Source: Dictyobacter aurantiacus (GTDB lineage: Bacteria > Chloroflexota > Ktedonobacteria > Ktedonobacterales > Ktedonobacteraceae). From it: 64,000 nt of DNA. Made by a program: the position numbers and the translations under genes. This document shows positions 18,751 through 27,104 of this stretch, one piece after another (positions within the stretch are counted from its first letter, which is position 1; each line of letters starts with the position of its first letter). The stretch is from positions 6,069,339 through 6,133,338 of the forward strand of contig NZ_BIFQ01000001.1 of the NCBI RefSeq assembly GCF_003967515.1, given 5' to 3'. Under the pieces are notes generated by a model. It had not been told where the DNA came from, searched no databases, and worked only from the letters and a program-made list of their open reading frames with translations.

Positions 18751-18937
18751 AGAAGAGTATATCCGAAGGTTTCGCTCCTCTACAAAAATGGTGAAATCAC
18801 CTACAGCGTTACCCCTATATAAACGTTTGATGTTTGATACTTGACAGGTGTTTGCACGCAGTATATTATTGTTTCTATGCAATTATTGTTTAAGAACAAA
18901 TTTTGCGTAGGGACAGTGATTGGAAAGAATAAAACAT

Positions 18938-19417
18938 ATGAGTCAAGAAGGAGATGTATTCTCGACACTCGATACACAGGAGCAGGTCTTTTTCTCGGTC
19001 TGGAACGAGGTGCGGCAACAGGGGACCAGGCGCAACTTCCGGCTATCTCACGAGCAGGAGATGAGCGCGACGCAATTTACCATACTCGGGTTGATTGAGA
19101 AGGCGCAGGGTGAGGATTATTGCACAATTGGTTGGCTGGCGCGCCAGATGGATCTTGACCCAGCCACGGTTGTTCGTTCTCTTGATCACCTTGAGAAACG
19201 CCAATATGTGCTGCGCCGCCGCTCCACCCAGGATCGTCGCCAGGTCATCGTGTCGTTAACTGCGGAAGGTCAGGCCACGCAGCAAGCTATCCATCAACGT
19301 TTCATGAAAAGTCTTTTATGCCAATTTCGTAGGATGAGCTCGAGCGGTCAGGAAGCCCTTCTACGGGGCTTGCAAGAGTTTTTATCGCTCGGTCGAGATG
19401 AAGATTTACTGCTCTAA
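18938..19417 (+). CDS. MarR-family transcriptional regulator
   Basis: A 159-residue winged-helix regulator. The recognition helix region is CTIGWLARQMDLDPATVVRSLDHLEKRQYV, and the wing follows as LRRRSTQDRRQVIVSLTAEG, a textbook MarR signature with the DRR motif. MarR proteins bind DNA as dimers and are released by small phenolic ligands. It is 36 bp upstream of an FAD-dependent aromatic monooxygenase gene on the same strand, so it probably controls that gene. An earlier in-frame TTG (18920) exists, but the ATG at 18938 with GGAAAGA upstream is the likely start. Confidence 0.92.
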   Translation: MSQEGDVFSTLDTQEQVFFSVWNEVRQQGTRRNFRLSHEQEMSATQFTILGLIEKAQGEDYCTIGWLARQMDLDPATVVRSLDHLEKRQYVLRRRSTQDRRQVIVSLTAEGQATQQAIHQRFMKSLLCQFRRMSSSGQEALLRGLQEFLSLGRDEDLLL

Positions 19418-19453
19418 GCGTAAGCGTTACGGCTCATAAGAAAGAAGAGGCGT

Positions 19454-21058
19454 ATGGAACACGATTTTCCAGTGCTCATCGTTGGCGGTGGTCCCGCGGG
19501 ACTTGTTACTGCGTTGCTCCTGGCCCAATCTGGCGTCCCTTCGCTCCTGGTGGAGCGTCATACAAGCACCTCAATTCATCCACGTGCGCGCGGACTGAAT
19601 TTGCGCACGATGGAGATTTTTCGCAGCCTGGGGCTAGAAAAGCAGATTCAACAGGCTGGTGCTTCTCTTGCCGACAACCATTTGATGCTGTTCGTCGAGA
19701 CGCTGGCTGGACGCGAGATCAGACGCGTGCCCGATGCAGATCTTCTGCCGGTCGGCAAGGAGCTCGAAGCAATTACGCCCTGTACCTGGTGCCAGTGCGC
19801 CCAGGATGAACTTGAACCAATCCTGCTGGCTGCTGCACGCGAAAAGGGAGCGCACATCCAATTTCACACGGAGCTGCAGATGCTCACCTACCATGCGCAT
19901 GGGATCGAGGCAACCGTTCTTGATACGACCACTGGTCAGCAGCGCACTATTCACACGCGCTATCTCATCGCGGCCGATGGTGCGCATAGCCAGGTTCGGC
20001 AGCAGCTCGGCCTCGCTATGCAAGGAAGAGCCGGGCTGGGAAACTTTATCAACATTTACTTCCGCGCTGATTTGCGCGACCTCGTATGCGATCGTCCGTT
20101 TGGAATCTGTTTTGTTGAGAACGAGGCACTTGAGGGCGTACTCTTGCCGGTTAATAATACGGATCGCTGGCTTTTGAACGTCGAATATGCACCGGAGCGA
20201 GGAGCGCAGGCGACGGATTGTAGTCCGGCCCGCTGCCAGGAGCTTGTGCGCGCGGCCATTGGCCGACCAGAGTTGGAGCTTGAAGTTCTGAGTGTCCTCC
20301 TCTGGGAGGCGGCAGCGCGGGTTGCGGAACAGATGCAGGTCGGCAATATCTTCCTAGTCGGTGACGCAGCTCATACGATGCCTCCAGCAGGCGGCTTTGG
20401 CATGAATACAGCGATACAGGATGCTCATAATCTCGCCTGGAAGCTTGCCATGGTTATTGAAGGGGAGGCGGGTGCGGGTCTATTAGATACCTATGCCGCT
20501 GAGCGCTACCCATTAGCATGCGCCGTTGTAAAGCAGGCGACGCGCGAACTCGAAGCAGAGACACCTGATACGCCGGGCACGCCGGGGGATCTACTCACCT
20601 CCATTCTAGGCTATAGCTATGCTTCATCGGCCATTATGGAGCAAAGGCATGATGAAAGTGCACGCTGTATCGCTGGGTTGGCAGCAGCCGGGCGACCGGG
20701 AACACGGGCATCGCACGTCTGGCTCACCTACCGCGATCAGCGTATCTCTACGCTCGATCTTTTTGGGCGACACTTTGTTCTTCTTCCAGGGGCATTGGGA
20801 GGTGCATGGCGAGGCGCCGCTCATACAGTTGCAGAGCGTATGAGGCTGAAGCTTGCTGTATACCAGGTGGGCATAGACTTCACGTTCCCTGGCGGAGACG
20901 AGTCCTGGCACGCCAGTTGTGGCATCACAGCTCAGGGAGCCCTTCTCGTACGGCCGGATGGCTTTGTATGCTGGCGCTCCAGCGACCTCGCGCCGAAGCC
21001 AGAACAATTGCTTACGGAGCTCTTTCAGCACATTCTCAGCCGGGGGCCGTGCGTGTAA
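19454..21058 (+). CDS. FAD-dependent aromatic monooxygenase (PHBH fold)
   Basis: A 534-residue flavoprotein hydroxylase of the phenol hydroxylase/RdmE type. The Rossmann motif is VLIVGGGPAGLVTALLLAQSG at the N terminus, the DG motif is IAADGAHSQVR, and the GD motif is FLVGDAAHTMPPAGGFGMN then TAIQDAHNLAWKLA. The C-terminal about 100 residues end LLVRPDGFVCWRSSD, the thioredoxin-like domain common in this group. These enzymes hydroxylate phenolics or polyketide aromatics with NAD(P)H. AAGAGG precedes the ATG. Probably in one operon with the upstream MarR regulator. The stop codon lies at the exact edge of the 650-bp repeat that follows. Confidence 0.92.
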   Translation: MEHDFPVLIVGGGPAGLVTALLLAQSGVPSLLVERHTSTSIHPRARGLNLRTMEIFRSLGLEKQIQQAGASLADNHLMLFVETLAGREIRRVPDADLLPVGKELEAITPCTWCQCAQDELEPILLAAAREKGAHIQFHTELQMLTYHAHGIEATVLDTTTGQQRTIHTRYLIAADGAHSQVRQQLGLAMQGRAGLGNFINIYFRADLRDLVCDRPFGICFVENEALEGVLLPVNNTDRWLLNVEYAPERGAQATDCSPARCQELVRAAIGRPELELEVLSVLLWEAAARVAEQMQVGNIFLVGDAAHTMPPAGGFGMNTAIQDAHNLAWKLAMVIEGEAGAGLLDTYAAERYPLACAVVKQATRELEAETPDTPGTPGDLLTSILGYSYASSAIMEQRHDESARCIAGLAAAGRPGTRASHVWLTYRDQRISTLDLFGRHFVLLPGALGGAWRGAAHTVAERMRLKLAVYQVGIDFTFPGGDESWHASCGITAQGALLVRPDGFVCWRSSDLAPKPEQLLTELFQHILSRGPCV

Positions 21059-21709
21059 ATGCGAAAAATAAATGATCACGTGTTTTCGTGGTGGTCTGGG
21101 GAGAAAGAGGGAGGGTGAGGAACGGGAGGGAACGCGCGTGGGGGAAGGACGGAGGGTGATGGAGGCAGGAGAAGGAGCGCTCACAAAGCGAAGGGAACAG
21201 CACCCCAAAGCAACAGGGAATTGACGGTGCCAGCCTCCTTGTGTCATTCTTTGATCGATAGATGAGATGAATTTGTGAACACTACGTGAGAGGGGAACAA
21301 GGTGAGCGAGCAGGCATGGTGAACGTGCCGGGCCTGCTCGCCTTGCTGTGCGTGAGGAGATGCTGGCCGTTATGGCTCCAATGGTGTGCGCAGGAAGGTA
21401 GCCAGTTGGGCGGTGTGGATGGTGGCGTTCGGGCACGACGTGAGCACATGGGCGACGATGCGCAGGAGATCGGCGTCGACGTGATCGGGGCGAGGCAGGG
21501 GCATGGCCTGCAGGCGTGTCCAGAGGGTATCGGTGGAGGTGTGGTGCAGACCGAGCAGGGCGCGTTGGTGTGCTAATGGGAGGCCAGTGCGCTGGCGATA
21601 GAGGTGGATGGCAGAGCCGAGAAAGCCAGGGGCGCTGGCGGCGAAGGTATACCAGGTTGTGAGGATGGAGGTGTCGTCGATTATCATGATGGTCCTTTCG
21701 GTGTAACCG
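21054..21709. repeat. 650-bp repeat, copy A
   Basis: Matches 40546-41190 along its whole length, from TGTAAA-N-GCGAAAAATA-N-ATGATCAC at the left to TGGTCCTTTCGGTGTAACCG at the right. It holds a G-rich, apparently noncoding left part, a hairpin (arms 21306-21315 and 21332-21341) and a 105-codon gene on the minus strand. The two ends show only weak inverted similarity. Flanking sequences of the two copies are unrelated, so this is a dispersed repeat and probably mobile or mobilised. Confidence 0.8.
21370..21687 (-). CDS. Small conserved protein of the 650-bp repeat (copy A)
   Basis: A 105-residue protein beginning MIIDDTSILTTWYTFAASAP, then GFLGSAIHLYRQRTGL and ...QRALLGLH, a helical pattern that recalls short HTH-like proteins, then PLPRPDHVDADLLRIVAHVL. 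It is about 87 percent identical by eye to the copy at 40851-41168, with changes scattered and the frame kept, which argues that it is coding. AAAGGA precedes the ATG. No family recognised; a role in DNA binding is only a guess. Confidence 0.7.
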   Translation of the reverse strand: MIIDDTSILTTWYTFAASAPGFLGSAIHLYRQRTGLPLAHQRALLGLHHTSTDTLWTRLQAMPLPRPDHVDADLLRIVAHVLTSCPNATIHTAQLATFLRTPLEP

Positions 21710-21828
21710 CCTGAAGCGGTGTCTTCAAATGGTTTCACTTGAGTTATACAGCCGCCGCGTGAACGTGTCGCATGAAAAGGGATGAATGTGGAACATTGGC
21801 AGGAAATTCGTGTGAGGATGAGAAGAAC

Positions 21829-21868
21829 AAGGGCTGCCGATCAGATAATGCTAAGATCGGCAGCCCTT
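21829..21868 (-). terminator. Hairpin terminator after the HTH-like pseudogene
   Basis: Perfect 14-bp stem (AAGGGCTGCCGATC at 21829-21842 with 21855-21868) and a 12-nt loop, 7 nt after the stop of the minus-strand pseudogene. On the minus strand it is followed by GTTCTTCTC, a modest T-rich tail. Confidence 0.7.
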
Positions 21869-21874
21869 GTGTGT

Positions 21875-22173
21875 TCAGTGTGTGTTCGTATCCTCTGATG
21901 CGTCGGAGAGGAGCGCAGAGAGAGCGGCCTGGTCGACGTGGAAGCGGTGCGCGATGTGGGCCAGTTCCTGATCGGTGGCCGGGAGACGGCAGAGGCGCAG
22001 ATGCGTCAGGGTGTCGAGCGAGCACCGCAGGAGCGCGGCGAGTTGTGCATCGGTGAGGCCATGTGGGTTGGTTCTGGGTGTGCTTTTGAAGCATGAAGAG
22101 CGACCCGGGGTAGCGTGCGGTCGGTACTGATCATTCTGTGGCGCAAGACGCTGCGCGGCATCGTCGTTTCCAT
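21875..22173 (-). pseudogene. Small HTH-like protein gene, frameshifted
   Basis: Translation starts at an ATG after GGAGGGATACC (METTMPRSVLRHRMISTDR, ...HASKAHPEPTH) and then stops early in that frame. The +1/-1 frame continues as GLTDAQLAALLRCSLDTL, THLRLCRLPATDQELAHIA, HRFHVDQAALSALLSD, a clean helical HTH-like segment ending at 21875. The total span (299 nt) is not a multiple of three, consistent with a single frameshift around 22060. It lies just upstream of the 105-residue gene in the same direction. A programmed frameshift is not excluded. Confidence 0.6.
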
Positions 22174-22345
22174 GGTATCCCTCCTCCAGGTGGAATGAGT
22201 GTCTGTTGCTTCCTTCTCAAGAGAGCAAGATGCAAGAAGTTTTTCTGGTTGGTTTCTTGTAGAGTACATCTACGTGCACATCACACGTGCTCTCTTGATG
22301 GGAGCGAAGCAGAACAATCCGGTCGTCAAAAGAATGGAGGACTTT

Positions 22346-22957
22346 ATGAGTTACCCAACAGTTGTCTCTCGGGAGGAGTGGCTTGCTGCCCGTGAGGAGC
22401 TATTGAAGAAGGAGAAGGAACTTACCCACGCAAAGGACCAGCTCGCCGCAACTCGTCGCAAGCTGCCTATGGTCAAGATCGAGAAGGGATACGTTTTTGA
22501 GGGGCCAAACGGTAAGGTGAGTCTGCTCGATCTCTTCGAGGGACGCACCCAGTTGATCCTCTACCACTTCATGTATGGTCCCGACTGGGAGAAGGGCTGC
22601 ATGGGCTGCACGAACTTGGTCAATGAGATGTGCTACATACCTACTCTTCATGAGAAGAACACCTCAGTGGCCGTCGTCTCGCGTGCACCCCTTGCGAAAC
22701 TTGAGGCGTGGAAGGAGCAGATGGGCTGGACCGTTCCCTGGTTCTCCTCATATGGTAGCGATTTTAACTTCGATTTCAATGTGTCGAACGATGAAGGCGA
22801 GGTGTCGTCGTTGAGTGTCTTCCAGCGCGACGGAGATACCATCTATCACACGTACCAGACGTTCCAGCGCGGTGTTGATATCCTGCTGAATTCGTACAAC
22901 TATCTCGAATTGACCCCGCTTGGACGGCAGGAGGAATGGGAAAAGCGACTTGGGTGA
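22346..22957 (+). CDS. DUF899-family thioredoxin-like protein
   Basis: A 203-residue protein of the DUF899 family. It starts MSYPTVVSREEWLAAREELL, then KKEKELTHAKDQLAATRRKLP and YVFEGPNGKVSLLDLFEGR, the usual N-terminal block, followed by LILYHFMYGPDWEKGCMGCT with the CxxC-like cysteines of this thioredoxin-fold family. Members are cytoplasmic and of unknown biochemical role. GGAGG at 6-7 nt before the ATG at 22346 fixes the start, although the frame is open further upstream. It ends EEWEKRLG, perhaps slightly short. Confidence 0.88.
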   Translation: MSYPTVVSREEWLAAREELLKKEKELTHAKDQLAATRRKLPMVKIEKGYVFEGPNGKVSLLDLFEGRTQLILYHFMYGPDWEKGCMGCTNLVNEMCYIPTLHEKNTSVAVVSRAPLAKLEAWKEQMGWTVPWFSSYGSDFNFDFNVSNDEGEVSSLSVFQRDGDTIYHTYQTFQRGVDILLNSYNYLELTPLGRQEEWEKRLG

Positions 22958-23230
22958 GCCGCCTCCTGGAAATATGATCCCTGATATCGCGCAGTTCTTC
23001 GCTCACCTGAACCCGAGATGAGACATCTCGAACCATTTTTCAATTTTTCACGTGCGTAGCGACCTGGGGTGGGGTTGGAGCGGAAGCCCGGACTTTTGGG
23101 CACGTGTGATGGTCATGGACTGGTGGCACCCAATTATGACCATCACAAGGAGCGGAAGAGCGGGTCACTTGCTCCATCAGGAGTGAACTTCCTCATCTGT
23201 CCAGCAACAGGGGCTCGCTCCCCTACCCGC
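22958..23230. other. Intergenic region with an 11-bp inverted repeat
   Basis: GTGATGGTCAT (23106-23116) and ATGACCATCAC (23136-23146) form a perfect inverted repeat with a 19-nt spacer. This could be an operator or a structured RNA. No gene is supported in this stretch. Confidence 0.4.
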
Positions 23231-23387
23231 TTATGTGGCCTCGTCCTCAAACATAGGAAACTCGGCAGCGTGGGTCTGGGCCCACTCGATGAGCGCACAG
23301 AGCGTTGGAAGCAGCGTTTGAGTCAGCGACGTGAGCTCATACTCGACACGCGGAGGCACAGTCGGGTAGACCGTACGTGTGACAAAG
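23231..23387 (-). pseudogene. HxlR-family regulator, C-terminal fragment
   Basis: The minus strand encodes GFVTRTVYPTVPPRVEYELT followed by SLTQTLLPTLCALIEWAQTH and a stop codon. The VYPTVPPRVEYELT block is the hallmark wing of HxlR-type winged-helix regulators. The frame is broken by a stop just upstream (about 23390), so only about 50 C-terminal codons are left and the DNA-recognition helix is missing. Not functional. Confidence 0.75.
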
Positions 23388-23755
23388 CCTTGTTAAGGTG
23401 GCTCGTTGGTCTTCCGATTGCCTTAGGGAGAAAAGAAGAGCGGCGCGTGCTGGCCGCGCAAAAAAGCGTCCTGAATGATGAATACATCGTTCGCATATGT
23501 AATACGTTACATATTACGTATTTCCATTTTACGATAAAAAGAATACTCCTGTCAAAAAAATCGTTTGTGTAGACTTTTTGAACCTTGCCCATGGTTAGTT
23601 TCTTTCTCAAGCTTGTCTTAGTATATCTCAGCTTCAGGGACTTTTTCAAAGCGGGGCAAGATCAAATGTTCCTTAAACATGAATGTGGACATACGTGGAG
23701 GGGAAATCGGCCACGAGGGCCGAACCTACGGGGGATGCACGCTTTTTGTTTGGCA

Positions 23756-23817
23756 TTGACAAACTCCGATCTATTGATTAAAATAATATTTATCAATTAA
23801 ATAAAAGTTTAATCAAT
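23756..23817 (+). promoter_or_regulatory. Promoter and operator of the regulator-exporter operon
   Basis: TTGACA (23756-23761), 17-nt spacer, TAAAAT (23779-23784): a near-consensus sigma-70 promoter. ATTGATTAAA (23773-23782) and TTTAATCAAT (23808-23817) form a perfect 10-bp inverted repeat overlapping the -10 element, with a further related half-site (TTTATCAA) between. This is a good operator for the ArsR-type regulator encoded directly downstream, implying autorepression. Confidence 0.75.
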
Positions 23818-23831
23818 GAAGAGGGGGAGTG

Positions 23832-24410
23832 ATGCGAGATGAACTTGTGCTTGAGACGCCGGAGCAGGTGCGGGCTTTGGCGCACCCGCTGCGGCAGCGC
23901 ATTGTGAATCTATTGACGGATGCGCCCTATACCAATAAGCAGATGGCGACGAGGTTCGAGGTGTCGCCGCCACGGCTGTACTTTCATGTGCGCGAGCTGC
24001 TGACGACCGGTCTGATCGAGATCGTTGAGGAGCAGCCCAAGGGGGGCGTAATCGAGAAGTATTACCGGGCGGTGGCGCGCGTCATTCGCCTGGGAAGTCA
24101 GACGGGGGCGGCCGTGAACGCGGAAGATCTAACGGCGAAGACGCTTGAGGTGGTACGCCAGGAATTTATGCAGGCCAACCGGCACTTCGATGATCATCCG
24201 CCACAGCTCTCATTTGCCTACGAGCCTATCCGCGTCTCGACGGAGCGACTGGAACGCATTCAGGGTCATCTGGATGCACTCCGTGAGGAGATATACCAGG
24301 CGATGCAGGACCCTGAGCGGGCGAGCCGCGAACATTATGTGGCGCTGGCCTATCTGCTGCATACCTTGCCGGAACCAGGCAAAGAGGCGGCGGAAGGGAG
24401 AGAAGCATGA
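23832..24410 (+). CDS. ArsR-type winged-helix regulator
   Basis: A 192-residue regulator with an N-terminal ArsR/HTH_20-like winged helix: QVRALAHPLRQRIVNLLTD, then YTNKQMATRFEVSPPRLYFH and VRELLTTGLIEIVEEQ, then GGVIEKYYRAVARVI. The C-terminal half (ERLERIQGHLDALREEIYQA) is helical, probably a dimerisation or ligand region as in proteins that control drug exporters. It lacks the cysteine metal sites of classical ArsR. The stop overlaps the ATG of the MFS exporter gene (ATGA), and a palindromic operator covers its own promoter, so it most likely represses both genes until an exporter substrate binds. Confidence 0.9.
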   Translation: MRDELVLETPEQVRALAHPLRQRIVNLLTDAPYTNKQMATRFEVSPPRLYFHVRELLTTGLIEIVEEQPKGGVIEKYYRAVARVIRLGSQTGAAVNAEDLTAKTLEVVRQEFMQANRHFDDHPPQLSFAYEPIRVSTERLERIQGHLDALREEIYQAMQDPERASREHYVALAYLLHTLPEPGKEAAEGREA

Positions 24411-25627
24411 TCTTTCAGGGCATCAAACAGGGATTTCAGCCCTTCCGCTATCGCAACTTTCGCCTGCTATGGATCGGGCAGGCCATCTCGGCGCTGGGCC
24501 TGCCATTCCAGAGCGTGGCCCTGATCTGGCTGGTTCTGCAGCGCCACGGCTCGCCGCTCGACCTGGCGCTGATGCTGATGGCTATCAGCGTACCGCAGGC
24601 GCTGGTCACGCTGGCGGGAGGTGTGATTACCGACCGGCTCGATGCACGCACCGTCATGTTCTGGACGGATGCGACGCGCCTGCTGATGTCAGGCGCGATC
24701 GCGCTGCTGGCGCTGATAGGGGTATTGCCGCTCTGGCTGCTGGGCCTGCTGCTCATCGTGTACAGCCTGGCCACAGGTATCTTTAATCCGGCGGCCCGCA
24801 GCATCACCCCGCACCTGCTACCGTCTGAAGCGCTGAGCGGCGGCAACGCCCTGATGCAGATCCTGAATCAAGTAGGCAACTTCCTGGGCGCGCTACCAGC
24901 GGGCCTGATCGTGGCGCACAGCAGTCCGGCGCTGGCCTTCGCCCTCAACTCGCTCTCATTCGCGGTGGCGGTCTTCGTAACCTGGCTGATGGAGCCGCTG
25001 GAGCGCATGGAAAGGGGCGAAACGTCGTCTGTCTTTCAGGACGCGCTGCAGGGCTTTGCCTATCTTGGCCGCACGCCGTGGTTGCTCTCGCTGCTACTGA
25101 TCGATGCCTGCACCGCCATCGCGGCCATCGGGCCGATCACCATTGGCCTGCCGCTGCTGGCACGGGACGTACTGCACATCGGGGCCAGCGGCTATAGCCT
25201 GCTGATCTGGAGCTTTGCCGCCGGCGAGATCAGCGGCATCCTCGTGCCGCTCTTCAGGAGTCCCAGTCAGCGGCGGGGACGCTTCTTCTGCCTGCTCCAG
25301 TTCATTGAGGGTCCGATCATGATCGGGGTAGCCTTCGCGCCCCTGCTGCTGGCCATGCTCTGCCTCGCTGTGGTTGCCTTCCTGAACGGCATCTTGCTCG
25401 TGGTCTTCCTGTCGCTTATTCAGGAGCACGTCAGCAAGGGGCTGCTGGGCCGGGTGATGAGCTTCTTCATGCTGGCCAGCGTCGGCTTTGTGCCGCTCTC
25501 GCAATCGCTCTCGGGCTACATCGCAGCCAGCGCGGGGGTGCAGATCCTCTTCCTCGGCGCGGGCCTGTTGACGGCGCTGAGCGCGCTCGGTGGATTGTTT
25601 GTCCCTTCGCTGCGCGCCCTTGATTGA
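24407..25627 (+). CDS. MFS exporter (DHA3/EntS-like)
   Basis: A 406-residue major-facilitator transporter with about 12 membrane segments. The start FRLLWIGQAISALGLPFQSV and the loop GGVITDRLDARTVMFWTDAT (motif A-like) are typical of the MFS_3/EntS-type exporter group. Family members export siderophores, macrolides or other hydrophobic molecules. It is translationally coupled to the upstream ArsR-type regulator. The substrate is unknown. The higher G+C of this pair compared with flanking DNA is visible by eye. Confidence 0.9.
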   Translation: MIFQGIKQGFQPFRYRNFRLLWIGQAISALGLPFQSVALIWLVLQRHGSPLDLALMLMAISVPQALVTLAGGVITDRLDARTVMFWTDATRLLMSGAIALLALIGVLPLWLLGLLLIVYSLATGIFNPAARSITPHLLPSEALSGGNALMQILNQVGNFLGALPAGLIVAHSSPALAFALNSLSFAVAVFVTWLMEPLERMERGETSSVFQDALQGFAYLGRTPWLLSLLLIDACTAIAAIGPITIGLPLLARDVLHIGASGYSLLIWSFAAGEISGILVPLFRSPSQRRGRFFCLLQFIEGPIMIGVAFAPLLLAMLCLAVVAFLNGILLVVFLSLIQEHVSKGLLGRVMSFFMLASVGFVPLSQSLSGYIAASAGVQILFLGAGLLTALSALGGLFVPSLRALD

Positions 25628-25663
25628 TGATCAGGAACGGCGAAGCCGGGGCAAGTCCCAAGG

Positions 25664-25801
25664 CACGGGCACTTCTTGCCTGACGCGATGGAGAGTGATC
25701 GCCCGTTGCCGCTCATTGAAACCGCTCTGGAACGGTTGCGCTCCAATGGCGTTCTTGCCCCAAACATGATCCGTATCGAACGATTGGTATGGGAGATGTA
25801 T
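25664..25801 (+). pseudogene. Possible Tn3-type transposase fragment
   Basis: The plus strand encodes FLPDAMESDRPLPLIETALE followed by RLRSNGVLAPNMIRIERLVW, resembling the junction of the DUF4158 and catalytic parts of Tn3-family transposases (LP..l..DR.l.Lie..l..Lr...iv.P....IErl.w). It then runs into unrelated sequence. Only about 45 codons remain. The rest of the 25628-26053 gap shows no gene. Confidence 0.4.
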
Positions 25802-26053
25802 GTCCATAACTATGGAATCCATCTCCTCTTTGTCATGAAAGATATCCCATCTCTATAAAGATACTCTTCTCTTATGAAGAGTAAGGCCGTCAAACCATTC
25901 AAGAGCTAGCCGTGCAAAAACAATTCACCCCCCAAGGCTTTTGCTCTCCTCCTTCCCAAGAAGTTTTCTCAGCAATAATTCACAGGCCCCGGGAAGATGG
26001 CGGAGAACCATTGATTCTCAACATGTGCACATACTGTGCCTGCTTTTGGCGGC

Positions 26054-26926
26054 CTACGGCTCTTGTTCAGAGAAAAATGCGTTGAGTCGTTGTAGGAGTT
26101 CTTCTGGTTGTTCCTCCGCAATATAATGGCCGCACTGAGAGATGATGCCGCTGGAGACGTTTTCGGCGAGTTGAGCGAGACTATAGAAAGGCCAGCCAGC
26201 ACCGCTGTATTCGCCTCCCAACGCTAAGGTTGGGATGCGTAACTTTTCTTTGCTGTATTCTTTAAAGAGTTGGGCATTGGATGAGAACGAGCGATAATAT
26301 TCAAATCCGGCTCGTAAGGCATCTCGGCCAGAGTAACAACGAACGTACTCATCGATATCCTCTTGCGTGAAGGCAGCCGAATTTCTTGCGCGGGAGAAGA
26401 ACCACTGCAGCAGGATGTGCTCGCGTCCTTCGGCAAGAGATTCCGCCAGGTTCCTGGGAGCCTGGAACAGGCCGAAGTGCCAGATTTTGAGTTTGGTGAC
26501 AAAATCTTCGCTTCCAAAGCCTTCAACGGGACTGTCCAGGATCACGAGGCGCTGCACAGCCTCACGGTACCGAGCGGCATAGGCATAGGCGGTTAAGACC
26601 CCCAGATCATGACCGACGAGGAAAACCTGTTGGAAACCCAGAGAGCGCACCAGCGAGAAGGTGTCCTCAGCCAGCGTGGAGGCATCATAGCCGCTGTCGG
26701 TTCGTTCCGAATCGCCTATCCCACGCGAATCGGGCGCGATCACCGTATATTTCTCGGCGAGTGCAGGCATGATTTTGCGCCATGCGTACCAGGTCTGGGG
26801 CCAGCCGTGGAGCAGCAGCACCGGAGATCCTTGACCGCCAATCACATAATGTAAACGGACCCCATTGACCTGTGCTGTTTGATGCGTAAAGAGAGGCTCT
26901 AATGGAGCCGGAAGTGGTGTCGTCAT
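26054..26926 (-). CDS. Alpha/beta hydrolase, epoxide-hydrolase-like (paralogue 1)
   Basis: A 290-residue alpha/beta hydrolase. The oxyanion motif HGWPQTWYAWRKIMP and the nucleophile elbow VGHDLGV (Asp in place of Ser) match epoxide hydrolases and haloalkane-dehalogenase relatives. The C-terminal histidine is in SQCGHYIAEEQPEEL, and the lid includes the EYYRSFSSNAQ region. The likely reaction is opening of an epoxide. The start at 26926 has GAAAGGA upstream; the open frame continues upstream but without family similarity. Divergent from a LysR gene 178 bp away. A close paralogue lies at 35496-36365. Confidence 0.9.
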   Translation of the reverse strand: MTTPLPAPLEPLFTHQTAQVNGVRLHYVIGGQGSPVLLLHGWPQTWYAWRKIMPALAEKYTVIAPDSRGIGDSERTDSGYDASTLAEDTFSLVRSLGFQQVFLVGHDLGVLTAYAYAARYREAVQRLVILDSPVEGFGSEDFVTKLKIWHFGLFQAPRNLAESLAEGREHILLQWFFSRARNSAAFTQEDIDEYVRCYSGRDALRAGFEYYRSFSSNAQLFKEYSKEKLRIPTLALGGEYSGAGWPFYSLAQLAENVSSGIISQCGHYIAEEQPEELLQRLNAFFSEQEP

Positions 26927-27104
26927 TTTGTCCTTTCTCTTGCTGAATCCCTCTTGAGCAGACAGGATTCTGTACAGACGTATCCTACAATACGTCGTCA
27001 CACGGATCATGTGCTTGCGCTCCATCAGCATACCAGAGTATGATATATCGAACAACACAAAGTATTCGAAGCAAACATTCATTTTTACTGATAGTTGGAG
27101 GATT

